A stretch of 51,966 nt of DNA. Origin: Candidatus Cryptobacteroides faecipullorum (GTDB taxonomy: Bacteria; Bacteroidota; Bacteroidia; Bacteroidales; UBA932). Under the pieces are notes generated by a model that worked only from the letters and a program-made list of their open reading frames with translations, did not search any database and had not been told where the DNA came from. The position numbers were made by a program, and so were the translations under genes. The DNA lies in assembly GCA_017694885.1 (NCBI GenBank), contig JADIMH010000017.1:1-51966 (forward strand), given 5' to 3'. Below are positions 8,262-17,223 of this stretch, one piece after another. How positions within the stretch are numbered: position 1 is the first letter of the stretch; each line of letters begins with the position of its first letter.

Positions 8262-9587
8262 ATGCGAAAGATTTATTATCCGCTTTTGGCCTTGGGGCTT
8301 GCCGCACTGGCCTCAGTCTCTTCCCGTGCAGACAACGGTATTCCAGGCTATATCCCTTCCGATGAGATAGTGGAAGCCCAGAAAGAGTTCAGCGACAACA
8401 AGTTCGGAATTTTCCTCCATTGGGGTATATACAGCATGACAGCCCAGGGGGAATGGTATATGAACAATGTCGGGATCGACTGGCGTGAATATGAGAAACT
8501 CGCATCCGGATTCTACCCTTCGAAGTTCGATGCCGCCGCGTGGGTTTCCGCCATCAAGGCCTCAGGCGCGAAATACATCTGCCTGACTTCAAGGCACCAC
8601 GACGGTTTTTCCATGTTCGGTACAGAATATTCCGACTTCAATATAGTGGATGCGACACCTTTCGGCAGGGACATACTGAAAGAGCTTGCAGAGGAGTGCC
8701 GGAGGCAGGGTATCAAGCTGCACCTTTATTACTCTCATATCGACTGGCGCAGATCCGACTATCCCAAAGGCCGGACAGGACTCAATACAGGCTGCGACAG
8801 AAGTCAGGAGAACTGGACGCAGTATTTCACATTCATGAACAACCAGCTGACAGAGCTTCTTACAAATTACGGCCCGATAGGCGCCATCTGGTTCGACGGC
8901 AAATGGGACCATGATATGGATCCCGATTTCGACTGGCAGCTCGATGAACAGTACGCCATGATACACAGGCTCCAGCCGTCCTGTCTTATCGCAAACAACC
9001 ATCATGAAACTCCCTTTCCTGGAGAAAACATCCAGATTTTCGAAAGGGATCTTCCGGGAGAGAACAAGGCAGGCCTTTCCGGCCAGTCTGTCAGCGACCA
9101 TCTTCCGCTCGAGACATGTGAGACCATGAACGGAATGTGGGGGTACAAGATTACGGACCAGAACTACAAGAGCACTAAGGACCTGATCCATCTTCTGGTG
9201 AGGGCTGCCGGCAAAAACGCCAACCTGCTTCTCAATATCGGCCCGCAGCCGAACGGGGAGCTTCCTCAGACCGCTGTCCTGCGCCTTAAGGAAATAGGGG
9301 AATGGATGCAGAAATACGGAGAGACCATCTACGGTACCAGAATCGGAGAAATCGCACCGCATCCGTGGGGAGTGTCTACATCAAAAGATAATGTCCAGTA
9401 TATTCATATTCTTGATTATCAGGACAATGTAATCTTCCTTCCTGTCCGGTCGAAGGTGAAGTCGGCTGTCTGCTTCAATACCGGAGAACCTTTGAAATTC
9501 ACTAAGAATGCCAATGGCATCGTTGTGAACCTCTCCAAAGTCCCTGATGAAGTCGACTATATAGTCAGACTGACGGTGGAGGAATAG
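8262..9587 (+). CDS. secreted GH29 alpha-L-fucosidase
   Basis: This 441-residue enzyme has a Sec signal peptide (YYPLLALGLAALASVSS) and the GH29 (alpha/beta)8 barrel. Visible motifs are FGIFLHWGIYSM near the N-terminus, KYICLTSRHHDGFSMF and AIWFDGKWDHD; the aspartate of WFDG is the catalytic nucleophile of the family. It also has the C-terminal stretch GKNANLLLNIGPQPNGELP. It hydrolyses terminal alpha-L-fucose, as found on host mucin or plant glycans. The methionine at 8262 was chosen because it starts a normal signal peptide 32 bp after a TATATTTG box; an in-frame upstream ATG at 8142 would add 40 residues encoded inside the ABC-F gene. The 3' end faces trkA with only 5 bp between stop codons. 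Confidence 0.93.
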   Translation: MRKIYYPLLALGLAALASVSSRADNGIPGYIPSDEIVEAQKEFSDNKFGIFLHWGIYSMTAQGEWYMNNVGIDWREYEKLASGFYPSKFDAAAWVSAIKASGAKYICLTSRHHDGFSMFGTEYSDFNIVDATPFGRDILKELAEECRRQGIKLHLYYSHIDWRRSDYPKGRTGLNTGCDRSQENWTQYFTFMNNQLTELLTNYGPIGAIWFDGKWDHDMDPDFDWQLDEQYAMIHRLQPSCLIANNHHETPFPGENIQIFERDLPGENKAGLSGQSVSDHLPLETCETMNGMWGYKITDQNYKSTKDLIHLLVRAAGKNANLLLNIGPQPNGELPQTAVLRLKEIGEWMQKYGETIYGTRIGEIAPHPWGVSTSKDNVQYIHILDYQDNVIFLPVRSKVKSAVCFNTGEPLKFTKNANGIVVNLSKVPDEVDYIVRLTVEE

Positions 9588-9592
9588 CCTGT

Positions 9593-10951
9593 TTACCTGA
9601 AGAATTTGTCGACTTCCTTTACAGCTTGCGGCAGCGCGAATACGGCAACGCGGTCGTAAGCTTTTATTTCCGTGTCTCCGATTGCGATGAAGGCTTCGTT
9701 GCCACGGATAACCCCGCCGATTATCGCATTCTTCGGAAACCCTATGTCTTTCAGAGGCCCCTTGGTTATCCAGCTGCCGGGTGCTACGATATATTCAAGC
9801 ACTTCTGCATTGGTGCCGCTCATATATTTGATGAAACGCACTTTGCTGCTAAGGGTGAACTTGAAGATACGTCCGGCGGTAATGAGTTTTTTGTTGATGA
9901 CCGCATCGACGCCCATTTCTTCGGCAAGCCTTATGTATTCGATATTCTCCACTTCGGCGATGGTGCGGCTTACGCCCAGTTTCTTTGCCGCGACACAGGC
10001 GAGTATGTTCGTTTCGGTGTTGCTGGTAACGGCGACGAAGGCATCATAGTTCTTGATTCCTTCCTCTAAAAGCATGTCCGAGTTCCTACCGTCTCCGTTG
10101 ACAACGGTAACGTTGCTGCCCAGTCTTTCGGAAAGTTCCACGCAACGGTCCTTCCTGAGTTCGATTATCTTTATCGAGTCCACCTGCCTGTTGAGCTGCT
10201 GTGCTACCATCTCTCCGATCGGCCCGCCTCCGAGGATCATCAGTTTGTCGACTTCTATGTTGCTCTTTCCTATGTATTTCATGATCTGGTCAATGCCTTC
10301 TCTTTTGGAGATGATGAACACAAGATCGTGATACTTGAATTTGGTGTCTACGCTCGGAATTATCGTGTCGCTGTTCCTGGCTATGGCCACTACCCTGAAA
10401 GGCAGGTCTGAAGGAGTTGCCACACCTACGAAATCTATCAGCCTCATGTCGATCATCGGGGAATCCTCTTCCAGTTTGAAGACGGCCATCTGGAGCTTTC
10501 CTCTTGCGAAGTCCATTGATTCCGTAGAAGCTGTCCTTTTCAGCAGGTCGACAATCTCCCCGGCTGCTATCTTTTCAGGATAGAAGAGCAGGTCGATTCC
10601 CATTTCGGTGAACAGGTATTTGTTCTCGTATGAAAGATATTCCTCATAGTTCACACGGGCAGTGGCTTTTTTGCTTCCGAGCTTTTTGGCCAGCATCGCA
10701 CTTACGATGTTCACGTCCTGGGAAGTGGAAGGGTTCACTGCAATAAACAGGTCGGCATCTTCCACGCCGGCTTCCTTGAGGACATGGATCGAGGACGGGT
10801 TGCCCGTGACTGTGATTACATCGGTATTTTCCGAAAGCGCATCCAGCCTGCTCTGGTCGCAGTCTATGATAGTAAGATCATTGGCTTCGCTACTGAGCAT
10901 TTTTGCCAGATGTGAGCCTACTTCGCCGGCTCCTGCTATTATGATTTTCAT
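9593..10951 (-). CDS. trkA: Trk potassium uptake regulatory subunit TrkA
   Basis: This 452-residue cytoplasmic protein has two tandem RCK units. Each begins with a Rossmann NAD-binding motif (MKIIIAGAGEVGSHLAKML at residue 1; KLMILGGGPIGEMVAQQL near 233) followed by a TrkA-C domain (about 145-225 and 370-450). It binds NAD(H) and gates the TrkH K+ channel. No trkH is adjacent, so the membrane subunit must be encoded elsewhere. It is the last gene of the long minus-strand series and follows the glycosyltransferase by 2 bp. Confidence 0.93.
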   Translation of the reverse strand: MKIIIAGAGEVGSHLAKMLSSEANDLTIIDCDQSRLDALSENTDVITVTGNPSSIHVLKEAGVEDADLFIAVNPSTSQDVNIVSAMLAKKLGSKKATARVNYEEYLSYENKYLFTEMGIDLLFYPEKIAAGEIVDLLKRTASTESMDFARGKLQMAVFKLEEDSPMIDMRLIDFVGVATPSDLPFRVVAIARNSDTIIPSVDTKFKYHDLVFIISKREGIDQIMKYIGKSNIEVDKLMILGGGPIGEMVAQQLNRQVDSIKIIELRKDRCVELSERLGSNVTVVNGDGRNSDMLLEEGIKNYDAFVAVTSNTETNILACVAAKKLGVSRTIAEVENIEYIRLAEEMGVDAVINKKLITAGRIFKFTLSSKVRFIKYMSGTNAEVLEYIVAPGSWITKGPLKDIGFPKNAIIGGVIRGNEAFIAIGDTEIKAYDRVAVFALPQAVKEVDKFFR

Positions 10952-10953
10952 AT

Positions 10954-12069
10954 CTATGGGTTTTGTCGGCCGCCTTCCGGTGCCGGTTCATATTCTTCCA
11001 ATTCGATTTTCATCCCCGCTATGGCACGGGGAACCATCCATTTCCGGTATAATCCGTACACTGTGACTTTTCCCGCATTTTCCGAGACGAACTTAGCCGT
11101 ATCTTCCATGTCGGGACGTCTTCCTGCCTTCCTGAAATCCCGGTGGGCCTTCAGTACTGCAGAGAAGTATTTGAATCTGAATGAAACCAGATAGACAACT
11201 GCCGCGCATCCGTCCAGAATCATTCTACGGCGGATTGTCTGCCTGGCTTTAAGTATGCCTTCGACGGCAGCCTTCGCAGGGTCGTGGCTGTCCTTGTATA
11301 AGTCCAGGGCATAGGTCTTTGCCAGATTGTTCTGAAGCATCAGAAGGTTGTTCCTGAAATTCAGGTACAGTTTCCACGGAGAACTGTTGGGAAGGGTGCC
11401 TCCGCCTACATGCCATACCGTCGATTCCGGCACTGTGACTATCCGGTATCCGGCAAGCTGGGCTCTCCAGCATAAATCTATTTCTTCCTGATGCGCAAAG
11501 AACCTTTCATCGAGGCCCCCGAGTTTCCTGTATAGTCCGGAACGGACCATCATACAGGCTCCGCTTGCCCAGAATACAGGGGAAGGGGAGTCATACTGTC
11601 CGTAATCCTTTTCCACTTTCTTAAGAATACGGCCCCGGCAGAACGGGTAGCCGAATCTGTCGATATAGCCTCCTGCAGCCCCGGCATATTCGAACATGTC
11701 CCTGTCCCGGTATGAGTGCAGCTTAGGGGCGCAGATACCGCACTCAGGATGCGTATCCATCCATTCCACCATCGGCTCGAGCCACCCTTTCCGGACTTCG
11801 ATGTCCGAGTTTATCAGAACATAGTACTCGGCATCGGTCTGGAACAGCGCTCTGTTGTAACCTCCAGTGAAACCGTAGTTTTTGCTGAATCTTATGGTCT
11901 TTACCTTCGGGAATTCATACAGCATGAGTTTCATGGAACCGTCGGTTGAGGCATTGTCCGCCACTATGACTTCCGCATCAGTGCCTTCGACTGATTCAAG
12001 AAGGGCCGGGAGAAATTTCCTGAGGAACATTTCCCCGTTCCAGTTCAATATGACCACCGCTGTTTTCAT
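10954..12069 (-). CDS. family 2 glycosyltransferase
   Basis: This 371-residue GT-A enzyme begins with the classic MKTAVVILNWNG, followed by EVIVADNASTDGS, FSKNYGFTGGYNRAL, the NSD metal/nucleotide-sugar motif (YYVLINSDIEV) and the acceptor-side FFAHQEEIDLCWRAQLAGY. This pattern is common in rhamnosyl-type transferases of surface polysaccharide synthesis. The C-terminal region holds one hydrophobic stretch (CAAVVYLVSF) that may contact the membrane. The start at 12069 gives the canonical N-terminus; an in-frame ATG at 12093 would add eight residues. A TACCTTTG sequence lies between the two starts, so a separate promoter is possible. Donor and acceptor are unknown. Confidence 0.88.
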   Translation of the reverse strand: MKTAVVILNWNGEMFLRKFLPALLESVEGTDAEVIVADNASTDGSMKLMLYEFPKVKTIRFSKNYGFTGGYNRALFQTDAEYYVLINSDIEVRKGWLEPMVEWMDTHPECGICAPKLHSYRDRDMFEYAGAAGGYIDRFGYPFCRGRILKKVEKDYGQYDSPSPVFWASGACMMVRSGLYRKLGGLDERFFAHQEEIDLCWRAQLAGYRIVTVPESTVWHVGGGTLPNSSPWKLYLNFRNNLLMLQNNLAKTYALDLYKDSHDPAKAAVEGILKARQTIRRRMILDGCAAVVYLVSFRFKYFSAVLKAHRDFRKAGRRPDMEDTAKFVSENAGKVTVYGLYRKWMVPRAIAGMKIELEEYEPAPEGGRQNP

Positions 12070-12097
12070 CCGCTGCAAAGGTATAAAAAACATTATA

Positions 12098-13036
12098 TTA
12101 TTTTGAGCCGATCCATATGAAAACCATACCGATGATAATCAGCATCAGGTCCAGAGCCTTGGCCCGCAGGTTCTTTTCATGGAAAATCAGCACGCCGCAG
12201 GCGAATGACACGATTACAGACCCTCTGCGGATAAGGGAAACCACGGAAATCATAGAGTCCGGCCGGTCGAGTGCGGAAAAATAAGCAAAATCCGCCAAAG
12301 AAAGGAAAATCGAAATGAACGGTATTGCCCAGCTCCATCTGAAAGGAGTGGTTTTTCTTCTGTTCGGATACCATAGTGCCAGGCATACGGTCCCCATCAT
12401 CAGGAACTGGTACAGGTTATACCAGCTCTGTACGAACATGGGGCCCAGCTGTCCGAGTATGTATTTGTCGTACAGACCGCTGGCGGCTCCCAATACTGCA
12501 GCCGCCCCTATGCACCATATCCATTTGTCATGTCTGAAATCCACCTGCTCTTTCCTGCCTGACAGGCTGAGCAGGAAAATGGAGATGACGGACAGCAATA
12601 CGCCGGTCCACTGGTATGTGTTGAGCCTTTCCCCGAAAATGATCAATGCTCCTATAAGGACAAGAACCGGTCTGGTGGCGTTTATCGGGCCTACGATGGT
12701 TAGAGGCAGGTGCTTCATTCCGAAATACCCGAATATCCACGATGACAGCACTATAACAGATTTTATGACAATCAGTGCATGTGCATGTAAAATGGAGTGC
12801 TCATCCGCACCGGATGTATCCGGATGGCCGGCAAAAGGCGCATTGTCCAGAACAGTGCCCGCAAACCATCCTGCTCCTGATATGCTGTCGAGAATGAAAG
12901 GGGAAAAGATTATCGTAGAGAAAAGCGTATTGAGAAACAGCACTGGAAGTACCGCGTTGTCTTTCAGTGCTGTTTTTTTCGATGTATCATACAGTCCGAG
13001 AAGTCCTGCCGATATGAATGCCAGTAAAAGCCACAT
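12098..13036 (-). CDS. DMT/EamA-family membrane transporter
   Basis: This 312-residue integral membrane protein has about ten hydrophobic helices in two EamA-like halves, beginning WLLLAFISAGLLGLYDTSKK. The linker between halves includes SLSGRKEQVDFRHDKWIW near residues 160-180, and the end is LMLIIIGMVFIWIGSK. The drug/metabolite transporter superfamily exports or imports small metabolites; no substrate can be read from the sequence. It follows slyD by 8 bp. Confidence 0.85.
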   Translation of the reverse strand: MWLLLAFISAGLLGLYDTSKKTALKDNAVLPVLFLNTLFSTIIFSPFILDSISGAGWFAGTVLDNAPFAGHPDTSGADEHSILHAHALIVIKSVIVLSSWIFGYFGMKHLPLTIVGPINATRPVLVLIGALIIFGERLNTYQWTGVLLSVISIFLLSLSGRKEQVDFRHDKWIWCIGAAAVLGAASGLYDKYILGQLGPMFVQSWYNLYQFLMMGTVCLALWYPNRRKTTPFRWSWAIPFISIFLSLADFAYFSALDRPDSMISVVSLIRRGSVIVSFACGVLIFHEKNLRAKALDLMLIIIGMVFIWIGSK

Positions 13037-13044
13037 GCGCCAGG

Positions 13045-13695
13045 CTATTCGTCTTTATGGCAGCAGCCTTCGCCATGATGGCCGCATCCGTCACCTTCTC
13101 CGTGGTGACCGCCGCAGCATCCTTCACCGTCTCCATGATGACCGCCGCAGCATCCTTCACCGTCTCCATGATGACCGCAACCTCCTTCATGATGTCCTCC
13201 GCAGCATGAATGTACGTTTTCCCCGTGAAGGCCATCGTGAAGTTCCTTTTCCGTGGCTTCGCGGACAGTCAGTATTTCTCCTGAAAAGTTGAGGGTCTTG
13301 CCGGCCATAGGGGAGTTGAGGTCCATCTTTACGGAGTTTTCGCTCACTTCCAGAACCTTGCCGGGTACGACACCTCCTCTGCCGTTCAGCATCGGGATGG
13401 TAGTTCCCGGAACCAGAAGGCTTTCCTGGATGACTCCGTTTACCTCGAATGCCTGTTTTGGGAGATCTATGATTCTATCAGGATCCACTTCTCCATACCC
13501 TTCTTCAGGGGTAAGGGTGAAGGAGAACTTCCCGCCCGGTTCAAGCCCTTCGACATTTGATTCGAATTTAGGCAGGAGGGAACCGGTTCCCTGTATATAG
13601 TCCAGAGGTTTTTCCCTGGTGGTCCTGTCAACGATTTCTCCGTCCACTTCAAGCTCATAGCATAGCTCCACTACTGAATTCTGTCCGATTTTCAT
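13045..13695 (-). CDS. slyD: FKBP-type peptidyl-prolyl isomerase SlyD with long Cys/His tail
   Basis: This 216-residue protein has an FKBP domain (VVELCYELEVDGEIVDRT; LDYIQGTGSLLPKFE) interrupted by the SlyD insert-in-flap domain (about 70-130: GYGEVDPDRIIDLPKQAF to KVLEVSENSVKMDLNSPMAG). The last 65 residues or so form an unusually rich metal-binding tail with about 14 histidines and 10 cysteines, built partly from an 11-residue repeat (CCGGHHGDGEG). SlyD is a cytoplasmic folding helper and Ni/Zn-binding chaperone used in hydrogenase and urease maturation. No nickel enzyme is visible nearby. It lies 80 bp downstream of the PmbA-like gene. Confidence 0.93.
   Translation of the reverse strand: MKIGQNSVVELCYELEVDGEIVDRTTREKPLDYIQGTGSLLPKFESNVEGLEPGGKFSFTLTPEEGYGEVDPDRIIDLPKQAFEVNGVIQESLLVPGTTIPMLNGRGGVVPGKVLEVSENSVKMDLNSPMAGKTLNFSGEILTVREATEKELHDGLHGENVHSCCGGHHEGGCGHHGDGEGCCGGHHGDGEGCCGGHHGEGDGCGHHGEGCCHKDE
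13114..13179 (-). repeat. 33-bp coding tandem repeat in the SlyD tail
   Basis: Two nearly perfect 33-bp copies (13114-13146 and 13147-13179) encode consecutive CCGGHHGDGEG units, with degenerate copies on either side. Near-identity at the DNA level points to recent slippage or unequal exchange, so repeat number probably varies between strains. Confidence 0.85.
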
Positions 13696-13775
13696 GATAT
13701 GTTTCTTATATGATAAATTGTCAATTATTGTTCTGCAGGTTCCTCGGCTTCATTCGGGGCATAGCAGGAACTTTG

Positions 13776-15197
13776 CTACGCGGAAAAGTCGGCCTTGTCG
13801 AAAGCCAGAGTCGGAATCTGCCATCTGGTGCATTCACGCGCATCGGAACCGGCCGCGATGATCCCGTTCCACAGAGCTATCATGTTGCCTGTTACGACCA
13901 TCTCCCGTATCGGGTGGGTTATCTTCCCGTCTCTGAAGGCAAAGCCCTCGATCCCGTATGAGAAGTCGCCGGTGACAGGGTTGCAGTTCCCCCCGTTGAA
14001 TCCGGTAACATATATGCCGCTTCCGCATATGCGCAAAATGTCCGGCAAATTTATTTCAAATTCTTCTGATAAGCAACCTTTCACGCCCTTCTCCGGAACA
14101 TCGGTTCGGATGAACGGTTTTATGACAGGTCTTGAAATGCCTTCAACTGTAGGCTGCATACCTGTTTTTCCTGCGATATAAGTGTTGATGAAGTACATTT
14201 TCACTTTGCCGTTTTCTATGACCGGGGCATCTTTCGTGGCGACGCCTTCGGTATCGAACAGCCTTGAACCCGGTTTCCCGCCGGTCCTTGCCAGATCCAG
14301 GATGGTGAGGTTTTCGGAGAAAGCCTTTTTCCCGAGATACCCTTCAAGGAACGAGTTCTTCTGCTGGATGGCGGCGCCGTTGAGCGCTGCCAAAACAGGC
14401 GAGACGAGTCTGGAACTTACGCTTTTGTCGACCACCATGCGGAAACTTCCGCCCTTATGCCTTTTCGGGCCTATTTTCCCTGCCGCTTTTTCAAGTGCCG
14501 TCCTCGAGCATCCGGTGATATCCAGTCCGGAAAAGAACGGAGACGATTCCCACCAGTAGCCGCTCAGTTTCTTCCCGGAGGTATCCTGTATGGTGACCTC
14601 CGAGCAGATTGCGAATGATGTTTCTGTATGTCTTCCGGTGAATCCTTCCGAATCGATGACAATGTTGTCATCGACGGAGTCGGAGTATTCGCATTCTTCC
14701 GAAATGACAGTATATCCGTTTCCCGTTACCGGAGACCTGAATATTGAAGCGTCCATAGCTTCTTTCAGTCTCAGTTCGGGTGTCATTCTCTGGTATTCTG
14801 GATCATACAGATGCAGTTCCTGGCCTGTCAGTGCGCCTTTTTCCGTCCTTTCATGGTCCGGAAGCTTTCTGTCCGGATCCGGAGCCAGCATCCGTACCGT
14901 GTCCAATGCTCTGGAAATGAACTGTCCGAGCTTTTCACGGGAAAAGTCGTTGGTGGAGAAGGTCCCGTATTTCCCGTCTGCGAAAATATACAGGAAAAGG
15001 GATCTGTCAGCCGAATGGGTTACCTTGTCGAGTTCTCCGTTAAGCAGACTGAAGCAGTCGAGCACGCTCTTGCTCAGGGAAACTCTCATCTGCGATGCCC
15101 CGGATGAAATTCCGAAATCTATGCAGAAGCGTGCCGCTTCCGTTTCTTCCCGGGTGATCAGTCCTGCTGCCGTTTGTATGTTGTTCATGTCGTCCAT
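13776..15197 (-). CDS. PmbA/TldE-type subunit of the TldD/E protease
   Basis: This 473-residue member of the TldD/PmbA family follows a TldD that carries the zinc motif. Unlike TldD it lacks HExxxH, as expected for the TldE (PmbA) partner. Family features include the central GxxG-rich segment (DTEGVATKDAPVIENGK, then YFINTYIAGKTGMQPT) and the C-terminal GNCNPVTGDFSYGIEGF. TldD and TldE form a cytoplasmic heterodimer that degrades unfolded peptides and matures some modified peptides. The ATG at 15197 is chosen because GGAGGAG lies 7 bp before it; the ATG at 15203 overlaps the tldD stop (ATGA) but is too close to that sequence. Confidence 0.88.
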   Translation of the reverse strand: MDDMNNIQTAAGLITREETEAARFCIDFGISSGASQMRVSLSKSVLDCFSLLNGELDKVTHSADRSLFLYIFADGKYGTFSTNDFSREKLGQFISRALDTVRMLAPDPDRKLPDHERTEKGALTGQELHLYDPEYQRMTPELRLKEAMDASIFRSPVTGNGYTVISEECEYSDSVDDNIVIDSEGFTGRHTETSFAICSEVTIQDTSGKKLSGYWWESSPFFSGLDITGCSRTALEKAAGKIGPKRHKGGSFRMVVDKSVSSRLVSPVLAALNGAAIQQKNSFLEGYLGKKAFSENLTILDLARTGGKPGSRLFDTEGVATKDAPVIENGKVKMYFINTYIAGKTGMQPTVEGISRPVIKPFIRTDVPEKGVKGCLSEEFEINLPDILRICGSGIYVTGFNGGNCNPVTGDFSYGIEGFAFRDGKITHPIREMVVTGNMIALWNGIIAAGSDARECTRWQIPTLAFDKADFSA

Positions 15198-15199
15198 TG

Positions 15200-16633
15200 T
15201 CATTCTCCTCCTACCGTAAGGCTTTTTACCAGGACCGTGGGTATTCCGCAGGAAACAGGTACGCTCTGTTCTTTCCCGCAGGTCCATGTCCCGTTGTCGA
15301 TTTTAAGGTCATTCCCTACGCACACTATATCCGAAAGCGCCTGAGGTCCGTTCCCGATGATGTTGATGTCTTTTACCGGAGCTGTAAGTTTTCCGTTCTC
15401 GATCAGATAGCCGCTTTTTACGTAGAATGTGAAATCGCCTTCCCCGATTTTTACCTGCCCGTTGGAGAACTCATCCACGTATATGCCTTTTCCGACCGAA
15501 GCGATGATGTCTGCAGCAGTGGCGCTCCCGCTTTCCATGTAAGTAGCCCTCATACGCGGTATAGGGTTGAACCTGAATGATTCGCGTCTTCCGTTCCCGG
15601 TAGGGGCTACACCGTACCATCCGGCGCTGATGCGGTCATGAAGGTATGAGTTGAGTATGCCGTCCTTGACCATATAGGTCTTTTGTCCCGGAACGCCCTC
15701 ATCATCGTATGAGCAGGCTCCGCGGTTTCCGGCGATTGTGCCGTCGTCTACGATATTGATCGACCTGTCGCAGACCTGCTGCCCTATCCTTCCGGAAAAT
15801 ACAGACTGTCCCTTGCGGTTGAAATCCGCTTCGAACGCATGTCCCATGGCTTCGTGCAGGAGTATTCCTGACGCTCCGGCTCCCATGACCACAGGCATTC
15901 TGCCTCCTTTGGGCCTGCGGGCGTCGAATCTGGCATCTATCCCCCTGACCGCTTCTGCAGCCAGCTCTTCCAGAAGTTCCCCGGTAAGAAGTTCTTCGCC
16001 TTGGCGGAAGCTTCTCGAAGCCGTCTTGTTTTCGCTGCGGGTACCGTCATTGAATATTACCGATGCAGTTACGCTTCCCATCGGCCTGGCGTCGTATGTA
16101 AGTTCTCCGTATGAGTTGAACATCAGGATATCGCTGTGCGAGTATGATATCCTGGCGATGATTTTGACTGCCCTGCTGTCGAGGGCAAGTATCCGTTCCT
16201 GCAGTTTTTCCAGAAACGGGACAAGCCCGGATGCCTTGGTGCTGTTCCAGGACTTTGATTCAGGATACAGCATATCGTTTCCGACAGCGCTTCCGCAGAA
16301 GTCCTTCACGTTTTTCCCGCCTTTCCGGCTGCCGGTGCCGCCATCGGCAATCAGAGAGGCAGCCCGTGCCGCTTCCTGCATGTCCTCGGGAACCGTACTT
16401 TCCGAGTATGCGTATCCTGTCTTTTCTCCGCTCAGTACACGTATCCCTACCCCGAAATCGGAGTGGAGCCCTCCGGAAGTGACCTGCCCGTCTTTCAGCA
16501 GCAGGTCCCCGTAGACCGTATTCTCGAAATAAAGGTCTGACCAGTCGCCTCCGCGGGCCAGGGCTGAGACGGCAAGTCTTTCAAGCTGAGGCTCCGTAAC
16601 ATTGAATATGTTTAGAAAATATTGCTTGTCCAT
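15200..16633 (-). CDS. tldD: TldD metalloprotease subunit
   Basis: This 477-residue protein carries the catalytic zinc motif HEAMGH (about residues 260-265) in ASGILLHEAMGHAFEADF, followed by the family segments DDGTIAGNRGACSYDDEGVP and GRRESFRFNPIPRMRATYM. It is the active subunit of the TldD/TldE peptidase, and the partner gene follows with a 4-bp overlap. The start at 16633 (MDKQYFLNIFNV) gives the usual family length and overlaps the 3' end of the zeta-toxin-like gene by 22 bp; a longer in-frame reading to 16771 would run deep into that gene. The tight overlap suggests coupled translation. Confidence 0.92.
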   Translation of the reverse strand: MDKQYFLNIFNVTEPQLERLAVSALARGGDWSDLYFENTVYGDLLLKDGQVTSGGLHSDFGVGIRVLSGEKTGYAYSESTVPEDMQEAARAASLIADGGTGSRKGGKNVKDFCGSAVGNDMLYPESKSWNSTKASGLVPFLEKLQERILALDSRAVKIIARISYSHSDILMFNSYGELTYDARPMGSVTASVIFNDGTRSENKTASRSFRQGEELLTGELLEELAAEAVRGIDARFDARRPKGGRMPVVMGAGASGILLHEAMGHAFEADFNRKGQSVFSGRIGQQVCDRSINIVDDGTIAGNRGACSYDDEGVPGQKTYMVKDGILNSYLHDRISAGWYGVAPTGNGRRESFRFNPIPRMRATYMESGSATAADIIASVGKGIYVDEFSNGQVKIGEGDFTFYVKSGYLIENGKLTAPVKDINIIGNGPQALSDIVCVGNDLKIDNGTWTCGKEQSVPVSCGIPTVLVKSLTVGGE

Positions 16634-17214
16634 TCCTCTGTGTCGTATGCGCTTTTCTTTATCTTTTCGTATGTTTCCCGGTCTTTGATATTGATGATGT
16701 CGTTTTTGCTGCCTTCGGCAATGACTCTGAACGGCACTTTCGAGTTGTCGGCAAGTATCCATCTGTCGCACAGAGGTATGTAGTCCTTGAAGAAGTAGCT
16801 TATCCCCACACGGTAACGCCTGCGGACTGTTTCCTCCGGAATATTGTGCCCTCCTGCGGCCACTCTGGCCTTTACTCTTGCTACGGCCAGGTCCGGTGAA
16901 TTCAGCCAGAAATACATGAGTGTGACAGTATAGCCTTCCTTCTGTGCCATCGATATCATTTTGAGAAGAGTCCGTGTCGCGAGTGTCGTTTCTATTCCGA
17001 AATCTTCTTTCCTTGCAAACAGATATTTGATTTTCAACAGCATATAACGGCTTGCCTGAATAGAGGCCTGTTCAGGGTTGAAAGGGGACAGGCCTTTGGC
17101 GAATTCGTCCGAATTCACGAACTGGCTGCATTCCAGCATTTCCGGAAGCAGCGTGTACGAGGCGGTGGTCTTACCGGCCCCGTTGCATCCTGATATTATG
17201 TAAAGTTTTGGCAT
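16612..17214 (-). CDS. zeta-toxin-like P-loop kinase
   Basis: This 200-residue protein has a Walker A motif at 8-17 (SGCNGAGKTT) followed by the zeta-toxin family pattern FVNSDEFAKGLSPFNPEQ, the segment FGIETTLATRTLLKMI and an Arg-rich lid (ARVKARVAAGGHNIPEETVR, then RRYRVG). Zeta toxins phosphorylate UDP-N-acetylglucosamine, but many chromosomal relatives are non-toxic small-molecule kinases. No epsilon-like antitoxin gene is next to it, and it sits inside a housekeeping operon with 9 bp to the upstream gene and an overlap with tldD. A metabolic kinase is therefore as likely as a toxin. Confidence 0.85.
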   Translation of the reverse strand: MPKLYIISGCNGAGKTTASYTLLPEMLECSQFVNSDEFAKGLSPFNPEQASIQASRYMLLKIKYLFARKEDFGIETTLATRTLLKMISMAQKEGYTVTLMYFWLNSPDLAVARVKARVAAGGHNIPEETVRRRYRVGISYFFKDYIPLCDRWILADNSKVPFRVIAEGSKNDIINIKDRETYEKIKKSAYDTEEWTSNIF

Positions 17215-17223
17215 AATGCTGTT

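Noticed and set aside
13081..13200. Short direct repeats that look CRISPR-like
   Set aside because: They are in-frame 33-bp units encoding the SlyD metal-binding tail, without unique spacers.
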